Positions 22,371-34,424 of a stretch of 37,792 nucleotides of DNA are shown in pieces (the first letter of the stretch is position 1; each line of letters opens with the position of its first letter). Origin of the DNA: Azolla pinnata (lineage: Eukaryota > Streptophyta > Polypodiopsida > Salviniales > Salviniaceae); the NCBI GenBank assembly GCA_037176905.1, contig JBBBWG010026513.1, positions 14,936 through 52,727 on the forward strand, written 5' to 3'. The notes under the pieces are model-generated. The model saw only the letters and a program-made list of their open reading frames with translations, searched no databases and was not told the origin of the DNA. The position numbers and the translations under genes are program-made.

Positions 22371-25300
22371 CTATATCTGGAAGCTTGGTAACTTCTCTGA
22401 TATACCTAGATATCCATAAAGTCAAAATTTAAAAATGATATATGTTTAACCTCGACTTACTTTCTGGAAGATTGCATGTTCTTTCGCTGGAAAATATCAT
22501 ATCAGGATCAATATATTGTTGACGAACAATATGAGGAACCAAATTCTCTTTCCTGTTTCAACCATGGCAAAAAAAGGTTTAATAATGTATGAAGGGTTCA
22601 TGAAAACAAAACAAGAAAGGTGACAATCCAAATCGGGTGACTACCGTGTCCAAGAAGGAACTGGTCTCTTCGGGTTATCATCATCATCATCATCTTCGTC
22701 ATCAGAGCTTTTATAGGGAGAGATCTCATACGATAGAACCTCAGTTTCTGACCGTTTTGGTAGCGCAATTGGAGAAGAGCACTGTGAATTTGAGCTTTGG
22801 GACAGGCGACACATCGAATTGGACTCCTTTGCAGACTGCTTGGCCAAGATATGAGATGCATTTTCATCGAACGATGTGGATAGCTTTCCACCATAGGTTT
22901 GAGCACATGCATGAGAATAAATGCCCGCACCAATGCGAGGTATGCTGGGTGGCCTTCTAGCTTCAGCTGGCTGATTTATGATCGGGACAAGGACATGTCT
23001 TGATTGAACATCCCACTCAACTGAAGACGTCATAGATAAGCTCCCAGTTGAGAGCCCAGAAAACTGCGCACCCCAATGTACAGCAACACCATCACAAAAT
23101 GTTGGAAGGCAAAACCCAATTCAAGAAGCCCAGTATATACGAACAATGATAATATACAATGTTATGTGTTTTGGGTAGCGATGAAGATTTTCTTTATCAT
23201 ACCTTGCGTTGACAAAATGAGGCCGACTGGTGATCGTCGTCATGAGCTCTAGGTTGCAAGAGCACAGCTTCTTTCCGTTTCCGATCAGCTTGCTTTTCAG
23301 CAAACCGGGCAGCTTTCAACGACTCCTCTTGCTTTCTCCTGCGCTCGGCTTCTCTCTCCTTCTCCATGCGCCGCTGCCGCTTGGCTTCCTCCTCCTGAGC
23401 TTTTCTCTTCCTTTCCTTGTCCTCCTGTACACGGTAAGAAGAAAACACATATCATGGGCATTACATTCTGTTTGATGAATCACACATGGAATAGGTTAGC
23501 TGGCTCTCTCAAAACCCAGCATACCAGCATTCTCCGCCTGTTCTCTTTTGCATCAAGCTCAAACCTTTGTCGCTCTTCTTGCTCCCTTTTCAGCTTCAGC
23601 ATTTCTTCAACCCTCTTCCGTTTCTCTTCTCGCTCTCTTTTATCCGCATCTTCACGTTTACGCTTCCTATCAGCAAGTTCTAACTCCTTTTTCCTCCTCT
23701 CCTCTTCTTTTTTCCTCCTCTCCTCCTCTTGCTTCCGGGCTTTCTCTTGATCTATCTTCATTTTCACCCCTGCTGCTCGTTTCACCTTCTCGGTCACGCC
23801 TTTCGATCCCATACAAAATTCCTTGATGCTTTCTGACACGACACCACCATTCGTCTCATGACCCTCCATTCGGCGTTGTTTTCGCTCATATTCACGTTTT
23901 TCCTCTAGCCGTTTAGCATTTTCAGCTGCTTCAAGAGCCTTTACTCTAATGTCCCTTTTACCTGATATGCATACGTAGTCCTTCAACTTATTATAATCAA
24001 GACAAGATAAGCCACAGAGGAGTGTTTAGCACATGCATGAAAACGAGAGACAGAGGATCGACGTCTGTGAAAGCCATGTAAATATAGCTTGTAGAAAAGG
24101 AAAGCAGCTCACCATTCACACAGGGCAAGGTTGCTTGGGCCTGTTTTTGACGTTGAAGGTCCAGAAAAGAGCTGGTAACAGAAGCTAAATTGTAGCGATT
24201 GTGGGAACTCTTTAGCATACTTGAATAATCAGTGGGATCTTGCTTTTCTGAAAGACTATTTTGTTCGTCACAAATTTTAGCCATAGCCCAAGAATGATCA
24301 GAAGTTTCCGCTTCTTTTTCATCCTCCTCTACATGTGTGTGAAGATCTGACCATTGCGTTCTAGGCATTCCACAGCTGTAATCAAAGTCAGATCTAGCGC
24401 GTCTGAAGTTAGGGGTGTCTAGATATTCTCTTCCTAAACCAGAATCTCCTGAGTGACTCTGATAAAGTTTATCCTTTCCCTTTGCTTGTTTCTGTTGACT
24501 ATCAAAACACAATGCCTTCCCTTGCAGCAAAACCCTGAGTGGAGAGAATGAAGGACTTCTCACGCAATACGGATTGTCAACTTCCTCGAACGAGGGCCTC
24601 GGCACTGGAAGTTTATAGGGCATGTAAATCTCTGATAAGCTTTTGAGACAATCCTGCTCTTCATCTCCATTCACAGACAATTTCATTTTCTTAAATGAAG
24701 CTAATGCGGAATTGGACGGTGACCGTGCTCTTTTCCTTCGACTACTGTTCACAGTTCCCTGGGCTAAAAGCATATTGAATTTTATTGCACCAGCATCCAG
24801 TGGAGTGGATTTCTCAAAATATTGCTCAACACTCCCTGCTGTGCTCTCTGGAGAGGCAGCCTCCTCTTTGGGATTAGGTCTGAGACTTCTTCCTGAGCTC
24901 TGTGGAGAGAGAGATCGCTCATCATTGTCAAACCGAAAAGCCTCCATCTCAGCAGAACCCTTCAAGCTATCAACACTGCCACCAGCCAAATATCATTCAT
25001 TCTCATTGCCACTTTTGCTTAACCAATTAAAGACAACAACAAAATGACAAAATACAGACCGGTGATTATGGTAGCTTGGAGATAAAATGACCGGTACGGA
25101 TTCGGAAGTATGATTTTTTTCTATTTGTGATACTAAATCCAGTGCTGTGTTTGTATCTTTCAGCCTCTGAGAGCTGTGTTTAATAGCTGAATTATGACAT
25201 AAATCCTTCAGAGTTATTGGACTAAATTGGAAGCTGTTTTTGTCGGGGCCCTGTACAAAAAAGAGTAAAATATGTAAGGAAGACAGCACAATAATCCACA

Positions 25301-28300
25301 AAAAATTCTTTACCCACGTTGAAGAAAGTTTGTTCCACCTCCTGCATGAAGCTGTATGGAAGGGCATTCTCGGTTTCACTTGAATATTCCAGTTTGTGAA
25401 TCTCCTCGACATCCCTAAAGTCTGTTAGCTTGTCCGTGACCTCTCTTTTCCTTGGTTCAGCAGAATCTTTCAGATTTTGATTATCCTCTGCTTCTCTCAA
25501 ATAAGAAAGGTTGTGGACATCTTCTGCTTCATTGGAATCTCGTACTCTACAAACATCCTCCATTCTACTGGAAATATTCATGTCGTGAGAATCATCCACT
25601 TCTTCAAATCTACAACTGGTATCAATTATCTTGGAACACTGATTGTTTTGTCTTAGGACAAAACTATCCATGCATTCAGCTGATAATCGGATTTCTGTGG
25701 TCACAGGACCCATTGACTCTCTCAAAATGCACCTTTCAGATGCAACCTCCACAGGGTAGTCTGGATGCTCTGTACAATGATTTTCTTCAGGGATAACAGA
25801 GATTACGACGTTCTCTTCCATTCTTGATGCTTCATATTCTACAGCTACTTCAATTCCTTGTTGATAATGTGTTTCCTCGAGAGACTCTCTTATGTCAATA
25901 TTCTCCTCTCCTAAGTCCTCAAGGTATGTCTGAAGAAATGTATCAGTTTCCTCCAGACAGGCTGCAGTAAATGGACTCCTCAAACTGCAAAGAATCAGCT
26001 CAAAAGTTCAAGAAAATTTCAATATTTTCGAAATAGGACATGATTGGCTATTGATAACAGTTTGGATTAGATTGAGGGTACTGACCAACTGTCATGACTG
26101 CACTCAGACTTGCTGAATGGAACACCACGGCATGCAGGAAGCTGTTCCTTACCCGATGGCAATTTTCTGGTACCATCAAGCTCTACATTGCTAGGTGTAT
26201 AGGCTGGAATTGGGGATGAAGTTTTAGATGGCGGATATTCACATTGAAAAGCATCTGTATTATTTTTGTTAGAAAAGGAGACAAAGCCTGTTTCCTGTCA
26301 AAATCAACACCAAACAAGTCAATAATAGGGGTAAAACCATACTGAGAATCATGAACTAAAGAATAAATATACTTTTCTGTAAATCTTGGATATCAAGCTA
26401 AAGAAGTTGACCATGAGAAAAAAAATGATGTTGAAAACAGTGAACTACGGGAAGGCATATGGTTCCAAATCATTTAGATCCAATAAATTCTAATGCTCAA
26501 TAAATATCAGTTGGTGAATAGTATATACTTCAGTAGAATCACTTAATCGACAAGTCCTCTTTGTCTTGGTTGATTTGTGCACGTCTTTCAATTCTTCGGC
26601 ACCACTTTCCCTGGAGGTGTTCACAAACTTAATTGGTGCTACAAGATCCTTGAAGGCTGATTGTCTGGATTCATGGAGCAGAGATTCTTTCATCCCTAAA
26701 GATGATTGATGTTGAAAATTTTCCGTAGTCTTGTCTTCTAATCCATTGAGATCTGTCTCTGTGGTTTCAGTGCAACCCATCGTCATGGTGCTCATAATGT
26801 TTCTTATGCTGCTCGTCAATAAGAAAAAGATTAAAATTGGAAGTTTAGAAATGAAAGGAGGAAAACAAACAACACAAGTGATCCTTACCCGTTATTGGAT
26901 CTCATTGCCAATCCATCATATGAAGTTTGGATTTCCCTTTTCAGTGCCTGTGTACTGAATTTGTTTCCTGACTTCTGCGATGAATCATTAGGAACCATTG
27001 GACTGATATCATGTCCTGCATGATTCATCCTAGATGATCTGAAATTGACTTCCTGCATCAACAAAGCCTCATGACACTCATTAGTGAGAACATACATGAT
27101 AATAATTCGTTCAAGGATTCTGCACTCTACCATGGATGAAAGTTGACAGTTCTCTGTCAGAATGCAAGCAGAATTGATTACCTGGCAAGCATCCTTTCTA
27201 TCTTCAGCTCCAAGAACGTCATTAACTACTCTTTTGCGACAACCCTTTTTCAATGTCGATTCTTTCAGGGATTCACTTTCTGAGGACATCTCCATATCCA
27301 CAGCATCTTGCGCTAACAATGACACCTCTTGAGAGTCCAAGACAATAGTGTCTGTTTGCAATTCTCTGACCCTTGGCTCCAGAGCAAGAGGATTCTTTTT
27401 TACCTCAATAAATTTACTTCTCGATACTTCCGCTATCAAGGATGAGGTACAAGGGGACTTCAGATGAGGAATATTCCCTCTGTTCTTGATGCCTCTGATG
27501 GCTTTCTTGATACGAGAAAGTGCTGACCTGCTTTTATGGTTACTTGCAGGCCCAATATGCATAGCACTAGCACAAGCAGGAGTTTTTTCTTTATGTAATA
27601 ACATAAGTGGTGTTCTTTTTGTGTGATTCAGCTTCCAAGTGCTGGATTTGATAGTTGAATCCTGATATGAATCTTTGTTGACTAGTGACCTAGATTGGAG
27701 ATCTGGTGATGGTGCTCTTACATTATTCAACTCTGGCGTACTGGATATGTAGGCTGGATTTGGTGATGCATCTTTAGTACTAATGTCAGATGCAGGCACA
27801 CATGTTCTTTCCTGTTCAAGAACAGCTCCAAGCATGTCAATCATTGTTGTAAACCCATGATACAAGTAATGAACTGACTCGATCTATTTAACAGCTATTT
27901 TCAAAGATGATCCCCATACACAGTGTTGAGTTGGGGGATGATCCATCACTTACTGTGTCATGTTGAGACAGATCGTACATTAAACTGGAGTGACTTGATC
28001 CTTGGATGCTCTTCATACACTTTCTGGAGGTTGGAGTGTTCACACATTCATCCTTAATTGTGGATCTATCAACTGAATGATTAGCATGCCTGTAAAAAAG
28101 AAGTCACACCCCAATACTTTTCACAATCTTGCAGTTCTTAATAACAAGTAAGGAGATAAATGGGATGCGCAACACCATATTGAACTGACCGAATTTTATG
28201 ATTCTTTCTGGAACTTCCACATGCAAGGCTCTTGAATGGAAACTGCCTTTTCCCTAACAAGGAAGGGGTTCTATTTACTTGATTAGATGTCTGAGCACTT

Positions 28301-31276
28301 GGTTTTCGTGTTAAACTATGAGATGCGGTTTCACGGGCTATAATAGCACTAGGTTGAGGACTATCTAAGTGAAGAAGAGTATCACAAGCTTCTTCTTGTA
28401 TATTAGTTGATGACTTTTTGGTCCCTGAAGGGAATGGAGGTTGACAACTCTCTACCATCTTCTCTTCTACATCATTGAAGTCCGTCTTGATGATCCCATC
28501 ATAAGCCACTTTCACAGGACTAGGAAAGTCTTGAATGCTGTTACAAACCAGAAAAAACATGAAAAATAAAAGCTTACAGTAATAAAAGAGGAAAACATAT
28601 TAAATAAGGATCCTTACAGATCGCTGAAAGTAACTGCAGATACTCTATTTTCTGATAATGAGCATGAGATTTGGTTTTCCTTGCTGAGCTTCAGTGTACT
28701 TGAATTGTCTCCTGGATTTTGCAATGAATTGTTAAGAACCAGTTGATTTACATGAATGCTTCCTGTATGATTCTTCTCACAAGACGACTCACAAGCATCT
28801 TTCTGTATAAAGCAGACATTATAATATGCATTAGTAATGTCATGGAAAATGGACAGAAGAGCTCAAAGATTTTGTTTTATCATACCTCAGACAATGTGTG
28901 TTCATTATCTATCAAATGGAGAACAGAATTGGTCGTCCGGGGAACATCCGTCATCTGTTCAGCTCCTAGAACATCCTTCATTACATCAGTGAAATAGCCC
29001 CTTTTGAAAGCTGACATTTCCAGGCATTCATTTTGGCTGGATAAGTCCATAGTCTGAGGAATTTCAGCCAGTGAGTCTTCGGAACCCTGTATTTCATTTT
29101 GATTTTTTATATGCCTTAGGTCTTCATTCTCTATAACCCCTTTCGCAACAAGAAACATATTTTCAGAATGCGTGATGTGAGAAGCCTTTCTTTCCAAGGA
29201 CGTTTCTGTTAGCAGTTGTTCAAGCTGTTTCTTGAGCACGAGTGGGTTCTCTCTGACCTCAGTAACTTCTTCTTTCGATGCTTCTGCTACCATGGAATTC
29301 ACTTGAGAATGCTTTAGGTGGGCAGTGATCTCTTTATTTTCACTAGCTCCTATTTTCAACTCTTTCAAATCTGGCCTGATAGCCCCCAGGAAATGCGTCA
29401 TATGGGGTGTCTTTTTAACTCTAGAAGCTTCTATGCATGGGTATGATCCTTCTGGCATCATGAATACCTTTTCAGTTTCTCCTGGAAATTCTTCATTCCC
29501 GGTTTTGATGGTATCTTGAGCAAGTATCGCAACGGGGCCCTCATTGGACAAAGTGATTTCTTCTTCTGATATGTTTCCTGATGGTTCATCAGCCGTAAGG
29601 GGTGCATTTTGAGAAAACATTGTGGAAGAGCTGCTTTTGATACTGATAACTTCTCCTTGAAAACCTGCTCCAACAACTTCTTCAACCACAAATGACGTCA
29701 TTGGAGAATGCATTATGTGAGCGTTCACTTCGTTTTCAATAGTTTTTTGTTGCAACTCTGCCTCCACAGAAGAACCCTTTTCAGAGAGGATTTTGTGAGG
29801 GGTGGTCACTCTAGCCCCGATAGCCTCCCCTGGCAATTCCTTGAAAACTCTCTTCATAACCACGTCAGAGTGTATAATAGAAGGCATTGTTTTGGCAGAA
29901 TTTTCTTCTTTCTGTGATACTTCTGTTACCAAGGATTTCTTTTGAGCGATCATGTGATGGGTCTCTCTGGTGCTCATGATTTCTCTTTGTAATCCATTGA
30001 TATCTGTCATGATAGGCATACTGCTACAAGTTTTGCTGCCCTCAATAGTTTCTCCCTGTACTTCTTTGAATTCTTTCTTAACATAATGTGGGAAGCCCAT
30101 TGTGTGAGAAGTTTCGATGCTCCTGACAGATTCTACTTGTGATTGTTTGAAATTTGACCCCACAGCTGATTCAGAATGTGTCATGTCAGGGGATTCCATG
30201 GCCCTGCTGCAATCTCCTTCTGGTTCTATGGGTTCTATTTTGATAGCTTTCTCTACATGAGATCTTGTCACTCTCTGAACAGGCTTTGAAATACATGGTT
30301 TTTTAGCAGTTCGAGATCTTGACTCATGTGCTTTAACCCTGGGATGCTCAATATCTTTGTCAATCAGATGTAAAAATGTCTGACTAGCATCCACTGGTGC
30401 TTCTTTGAGCTCCTCCTTGACAGTTTGTGGGGAGTCTGTCATGGGTGGAATCTGCACTGCCCTGATAGGTTCTTCTTGTGGTTCAGTAACATTCGATTCC
30501 ATAGCCATTTGAAAATGCATCATATGAAGCTGCTCTGTGGACCCAATCACTTCTTTTTGCAGTTCCATGGCCTCTGGTTCAATACATTTCTCTGCTTGAA
30601 ACCTCCTCGATTTTTGAAGAGACATAGAGTTACATGGTTTCTTAGCAGTCCGAGACCTCAATACTCTGCCTGTAGAATTCTCGATACCTTTATCCACCAC
30701 ATTCGGATGTAACCCAGTAGCATCTCCTTGAGCTTGCCTGAACTCTTTCTTCACAGAGTGTGAAAAGTTCATCATGAGAGGAATCTCTGCGACCTTGATA
30801 GATTCTCTTTGCAAATCATTGAGATTGGTTACTGAAAGCATCTGAGGATGCATGTCGTGAGGGATCTTGATGGCCCCTGTAACTTCTCCTTGAAGATTGA
30901 TGGCCTTTTTTGAATGAGATTTCCTCATACTTTGAAGATCCATAGTGCTACATGCTTTCTGAGCAGTCCGAGGCCTCAGTGCATATGCTCGACCCCTGGG
31001 ATTCTCAATATCTTCATCGACTACATGCAGAAATGGTCCAACATCTTCAAGTTTCTTCTTACCTTGATGTGAGCCCGAAACTGCTGAACTTTTGATTGAT
31101 GGAGCAACAACAGGATTTAAACATGATCTCTGCCCAAACCTTCGGATATCTGTGAGAGTTTCGTAGAGTTCACCGGCCATATCTTTGAACTGCTGAACAG
31201 CTCGATCCATGCTTCGGAAGGAGTATTGATCTAATATGCTGAGGGCATGACTAACACCGATTTCGTCTGAAGCCAT
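22371..31276 (-). CDS. INCENP: INCENP (WYRD-type), scaffold of the chromosomal passenger complex
   Basis: INCENP anchors and activates Aurora kinase in mitosis and cytokinesis. Sixteen exons on the minus strand: 31276-28886, 28802-28618, 28537-28190, 28089-27954, 27811-27182, 27052-26889, 26808-26529, 26294-26086, 25984-25318, 25250-25060, 24975-24113, 23961-23525, 23424-23203, 23063-22645, 22552-22461 and 22396-22371. All phases agree; total 7,260 nt, about 2,419 aa, larger than the roughly 1,800 aa I recall for Arabidopsis WYRD. The first 50 residues form a helical region (VQQFKDMAGELYETLTDIRR). A long disordered middle follows, with protein repeats. An E/K/R-rich single-helix segment covers about 2025-2240. 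The C-terminal IN-box reads YEISPYKSSDDED, then VPSWTRKENLVPHIV, then IDPDMIFSSERTCNLP. The IN-box joins three exons, so it cannot be seen in any single frame. The last exon is the least certain part; an acceptor 9 nt upstream (exon from 22405) also keeps frame. Confidence 0.9.
26086..28886 (-). repeat. tandem duplication of a multi-exon block inside the INCENP gene
   Basis: Exon 2 (28802-28618) and exon 6 (27052-26889) encode related segments: SSCEKNHTG...NNSLQNPG against SSRMNHAGH...NDSSQKSG. Exon 3 and exon 7 also match (TDFNDVEEKMVES against TDLNGLEDKTTEN). The end of exon 1 (DVMKDVLGAEQMTD) matches the end of exon 5 (RVVNDVLGAEDRKD), and exon 8 resembles the start of exon 5 (SPIPAYTPS against SPNPAYISS). 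Order and phases are kept, so a block of exons was duplicated in tandem. Confidence 0.75.
30047..31033 (-). repeat. three tandem repeats of about 109 aa encoded in INCENP exon 1
   Basis: Residues about 82-410 hold three diverged copies. Each begins with a VVDEDIENPRG-like phrase (residues 82, 189 and 301), then an RxRTA(Q/K)K motif (residues 101, 207 and 320), a basic R(K/R)-rich stretch, and a VKKEF or VKEEL phrase near its end. The RxRTAKK motif and surrounding lysines make this a basic repeated module in an otherwise acidic and Ser-rich region. Confidence 0.8.
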
Positions 31277-32071
31277 TTGCGACACTGCACTGTGATTTCT
31301 TTGTTTCGACTGTGCTCAACAAAATCCGTAATTTTGTGTAATCCTAGGTCTGTTCAAATCTTTCCACGAGCAAATCCAAACTTTCCGACTCGATTACTTT
31401 ACACCACAAGTTGTAACTTCTGTCTACATGCATCGCGCCGACTGGAGACAAATGCTGAATGTAGGTTCAAATCAGTTTCCGCAGAAACCAAGCCAAACCA
31501 GATCTTCTTCAGCAGAAACAAACCTGGCATAAATTGAGCAGAGAACCCGAATTCCCCATGGTAAGGGTTCGCCCTACCCAATTTTCCTGGTGAATGAGAA
31601 CCTAATCGGACCCGAACCCACCATATCTTCTGCGTTGATACGACGTGGGCTGAGCGAGAAACCGACGAACCCCGACGACGGAGGGGTAAACACGCTCCGC
31701 TTCATCCATGGGAACTCGTTGCAGCGGCAGAGGGATAGGGAAGAACCTGCGTCCGAATTTCGAAAATGGGGAAGGATCGACGAAGAAAAAAGCTTCAAAA
31801 CGAAGGAAGAGGGCGGATGGAGCGAGAACCGGACGAGAGAGAGAGCGAGGGGGGGGGGAGGGTTTCTGCTATGGCGGATCTGAATCGAACCCTCCGGATT
31901 TCCTTTTTTCTGATCTTTGCGCTCGCTTCACGGCCCTGTAACGTTTCCGTCTGCGGCAAACGGAGGAAGGCCTTGTAGCAGTCCGCCCGGCTTGCGCAGA
32001 TTTCCTTCTGTGGCTCGCTCGCCCGCTCGCCCGCTCGCTCTGTGCTTCTGGTTCTCTCTGTGTTGCAGGTT

Positions 32072-32082
32072 TTACCGTTGGA
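32072..32082 (-). promoter_or_regulatory. MSA-like (G2/M) element upstream of INCENP
   Basis: On the INCENP strand this reads TCCAACGGTAA, a 10 of 11 match to the mitosis-specific activator consensus YCYAACGGYYA, which is bound by three-repeat MYB factors in plants. It lies about 800 bp upstream of the INCENP ATG. A G2/M element would fit a chromosomal passenger protein. The distance, and the lack of a mapped start site, keep confidence low. Confidence 0.3.
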
Positions 32083-32125
32083 GGAAGAAGAAGAAGAAGA
32101 AGAAGAAGAAGAAGAAGAAATGAAG
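32082..32125. repeat. (GAA)n microsatellite
   Basis: A pure GAA/AAG triplet run of roughly 40 bp upstream of INCENP. It opens poly-Glu, poly-Lys or poly-Ser frames that have no coding meaning. Confidence 0.9.
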
Positions 32126-33763
32126 AAGAAGAGCTCAGTTTCAAAAATTAGATCACAAAAAAACATGAACTCACATCTGCATGAAATAACATACAATTCT
32201 GTTCTGGCTTTTGATCCTGATTCTGTTTTTGTTTCTGATCCTAATTCTGTTTCTGTTTCTTGGGCTGGAGCATGAATTCAGCTCTGATTTTGTATCAAGT
32301 ATGCTATCTGGCGAAGCCATCGAGCGAATCATGCTCCTCGAGGTCTTTATGCTGCGAATTCGTTCGTAAGAATGTTCCTGATGTCCCGATGTTTGTAAGT
32401 TAGAGCCACAACTGATCCTGAAATTCGACGATCGGCTGTGCTCGATTAACTTCGAAAATGATCATAGGTTGTTAGACGAAAATACCGATCCGAATCTTGG
32501 GTAGAGAGAGACACAGAGAGAGAGAGAGTTAGGAAACAATCGTATTCCTCGTACTTCTGTGGAATCGGTAGATCGAGGCCTTCGACTAACATTGAGCCTT
32601 GCAGCTGTTTATGCTAATGGAGGTTGATAGTACGGTCACCTTTGAAACAATGGTTGAAGCTCGATACTTTGCTAACAAAATTTTCAATGTCACAAATCAA
32701 CCACCGCTTTCGAGGCTTGCGTTGCGGCTCGGAAAAGTTCCACTCAACTCGCTTGAATTCATAGCTACAATGCAGAGGAAAGAGGTTATGGAAGTGAGGT
32801 TTCGTGATATCTAAGACCTTGTCATCGACAAATGGCTTGAAACCGCAAAGATCGTCGACTTAAACATCATTGATTTGTCAATGATGCCACTCCCATCACA
32901 TTGTTCCCAAATAATACGAGGACGAATATGATTAAAAGGAAGTAATCGATACGAGTAATTGTATCCAACAATTTAGGGGACTCGTGAATGGAAGAATGAT
33001 TGAGGACATCTTGAAGCTAAACTGAGCTCATCTGACACTGTTTTCGCAAGACCAAGTTTAGAAGTCAACTCAGACAAATTCGATCCTATTGAAAGAACTT
33101 CTTGGTGATTTCAGCAGGGAGGATAAGAATTTAAGACCTTCTCGACACAAGTTTAGAATGGTTAGTTGAAACGACCGACAGAATCGCAACCTTCCGAATT
33201 CGAGGCCACAAATCCTTCTTCTCCGAGCCGGGGGAGCAAGGCCGGATGGAGTAACCCGATACAGATTCCAGAAGAGCCAGATTCCAGAGGAGCTAGATTC
33301 CAACAAGCTCAGGAGATTGGAGATTGGAGATTGGAGCAGATGGGCAGAACAGGAACAGGAACAAGAGCATCTGGCGAACAAGAGCGTTTCGAGAACAACC
33401 GTCGATTTCGATCTTCGTCGAGCAGTGGTGGGAGCAAAGGCCAGAATCGTGCGCTACGGAGAGCCAGATTTTCGACAAGCTGATTCGATTCGCTTCGAAG
33501 CTCGAATCGAAGCTCCGAATCGAAGCTTTGATCGAGGAGATCGGAGCAGATGGGCAGCAGAGCAGAGCAGAATTCGGGAGATGGAGAAGAAGAGCAAGCA
33601 AGATTGGCTATGGTGGTGGAACAAAGCTTTGCTTGACCTTGGGGATTTGCTTGCTCCAAAGGAAGAAAGACCATAGCGTCTTCTTAGAGCCCAAGTGGAG
33701 TCTGTTCTCCTCTCTCCCTTTCCCTCGTTCTGCACAGGCTTTTGGATCCTGATTCCTCTCACC

Positions 33764-34240
33764 ATGCCGAGGCCCCGCTCCCAGGAGCTCTACCGATGCA
33801 ACCATGGCGAGCTTTGGCGTCGCCAGATTGGCGAGATTTCACCCTCTGCTTTTGCTCACAGAATTGGGGGATGCCAGGTATTCATTCCCTCCTCTCTTCT
33901 TCTTCCTCTCCTCCCCCACCCCCATGTCAAATCTCTCCCCTCGGTGGGTTCTCTCTTGTTTTTCTTTCTCTCCTTTGATTGATTGTGTGTGTGTGTGTTT
34001 TTGAGATAGATAGATAGATAGATAGAGAGCTGTCTCTATCTTCATGAATCATGTGAAAAAGATGGGTTTTGATCGATTCCTTTGCTCCTCCAGTGTGTGT
34101 GTGTGTATGTGTGTGTTTTTGAGATAGATAGATAGAGAGATAGCTCTCTCTATCTTCATGAATCATGTGAAAAAGATGGGTTTTGATCGATTCCTTTGCT
34201 CCTCCAGTGTGTGTGCGTGTGTGTGTTTTTGAGATAGATG

Positions 34241-34298
<58 letters not shown>

Positions 34299-34385
34299 GA
34301 TCCTCTCTATCTTCATGAATCAAGTGAAAAAAAGATGGGTTTTTGATCGACTCCTTTGCTCCTCCAGTGTGTGTATGTGTTTTTG

Positions 34386-34424
<39 letters not shown>

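Larger units (their letters stand above)
31277..33763. other. shared upstream region of the divergent INCENP and DCAF8-like genes
   Basis: About 2.5 kb between the two start codons. It holds a G9 run at 31851-31859, a (GAA)n tract at 32082-32120, and GAGA tracts at 32515-32528. At 32599-32814 (+) is a protein-like frame that continues past one TAA to 32930. At 33160-33680 is a purine-rich stretch with several open frames and short repeats (GGAGATT three times near 33310-33330, CGAATCGAAGCT near 33505-33525). I recognise no protein in any of them. The last part is likely the leader and promoter of the DCAF8-like gene. Confidence 0.5.

Noticed and set aside
23448-23826. Ser/Phe-rich plus-strand frames of 60-98 codons opposite the INCENP helix
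   Set aside because: Antisense shadow of the Glu/Lys/Arg-rich coiled region; GAA/AAG codons read as TTC/CTT on the other strand.
33160-33680. Several overlapping open frames of 100-140 codons on both strands
   Set aside because: Purine-rich repetitive sequence is open in all frames; none has a recognisable protein. It is more likely the leader or promoter of the DCAF8-like gene.
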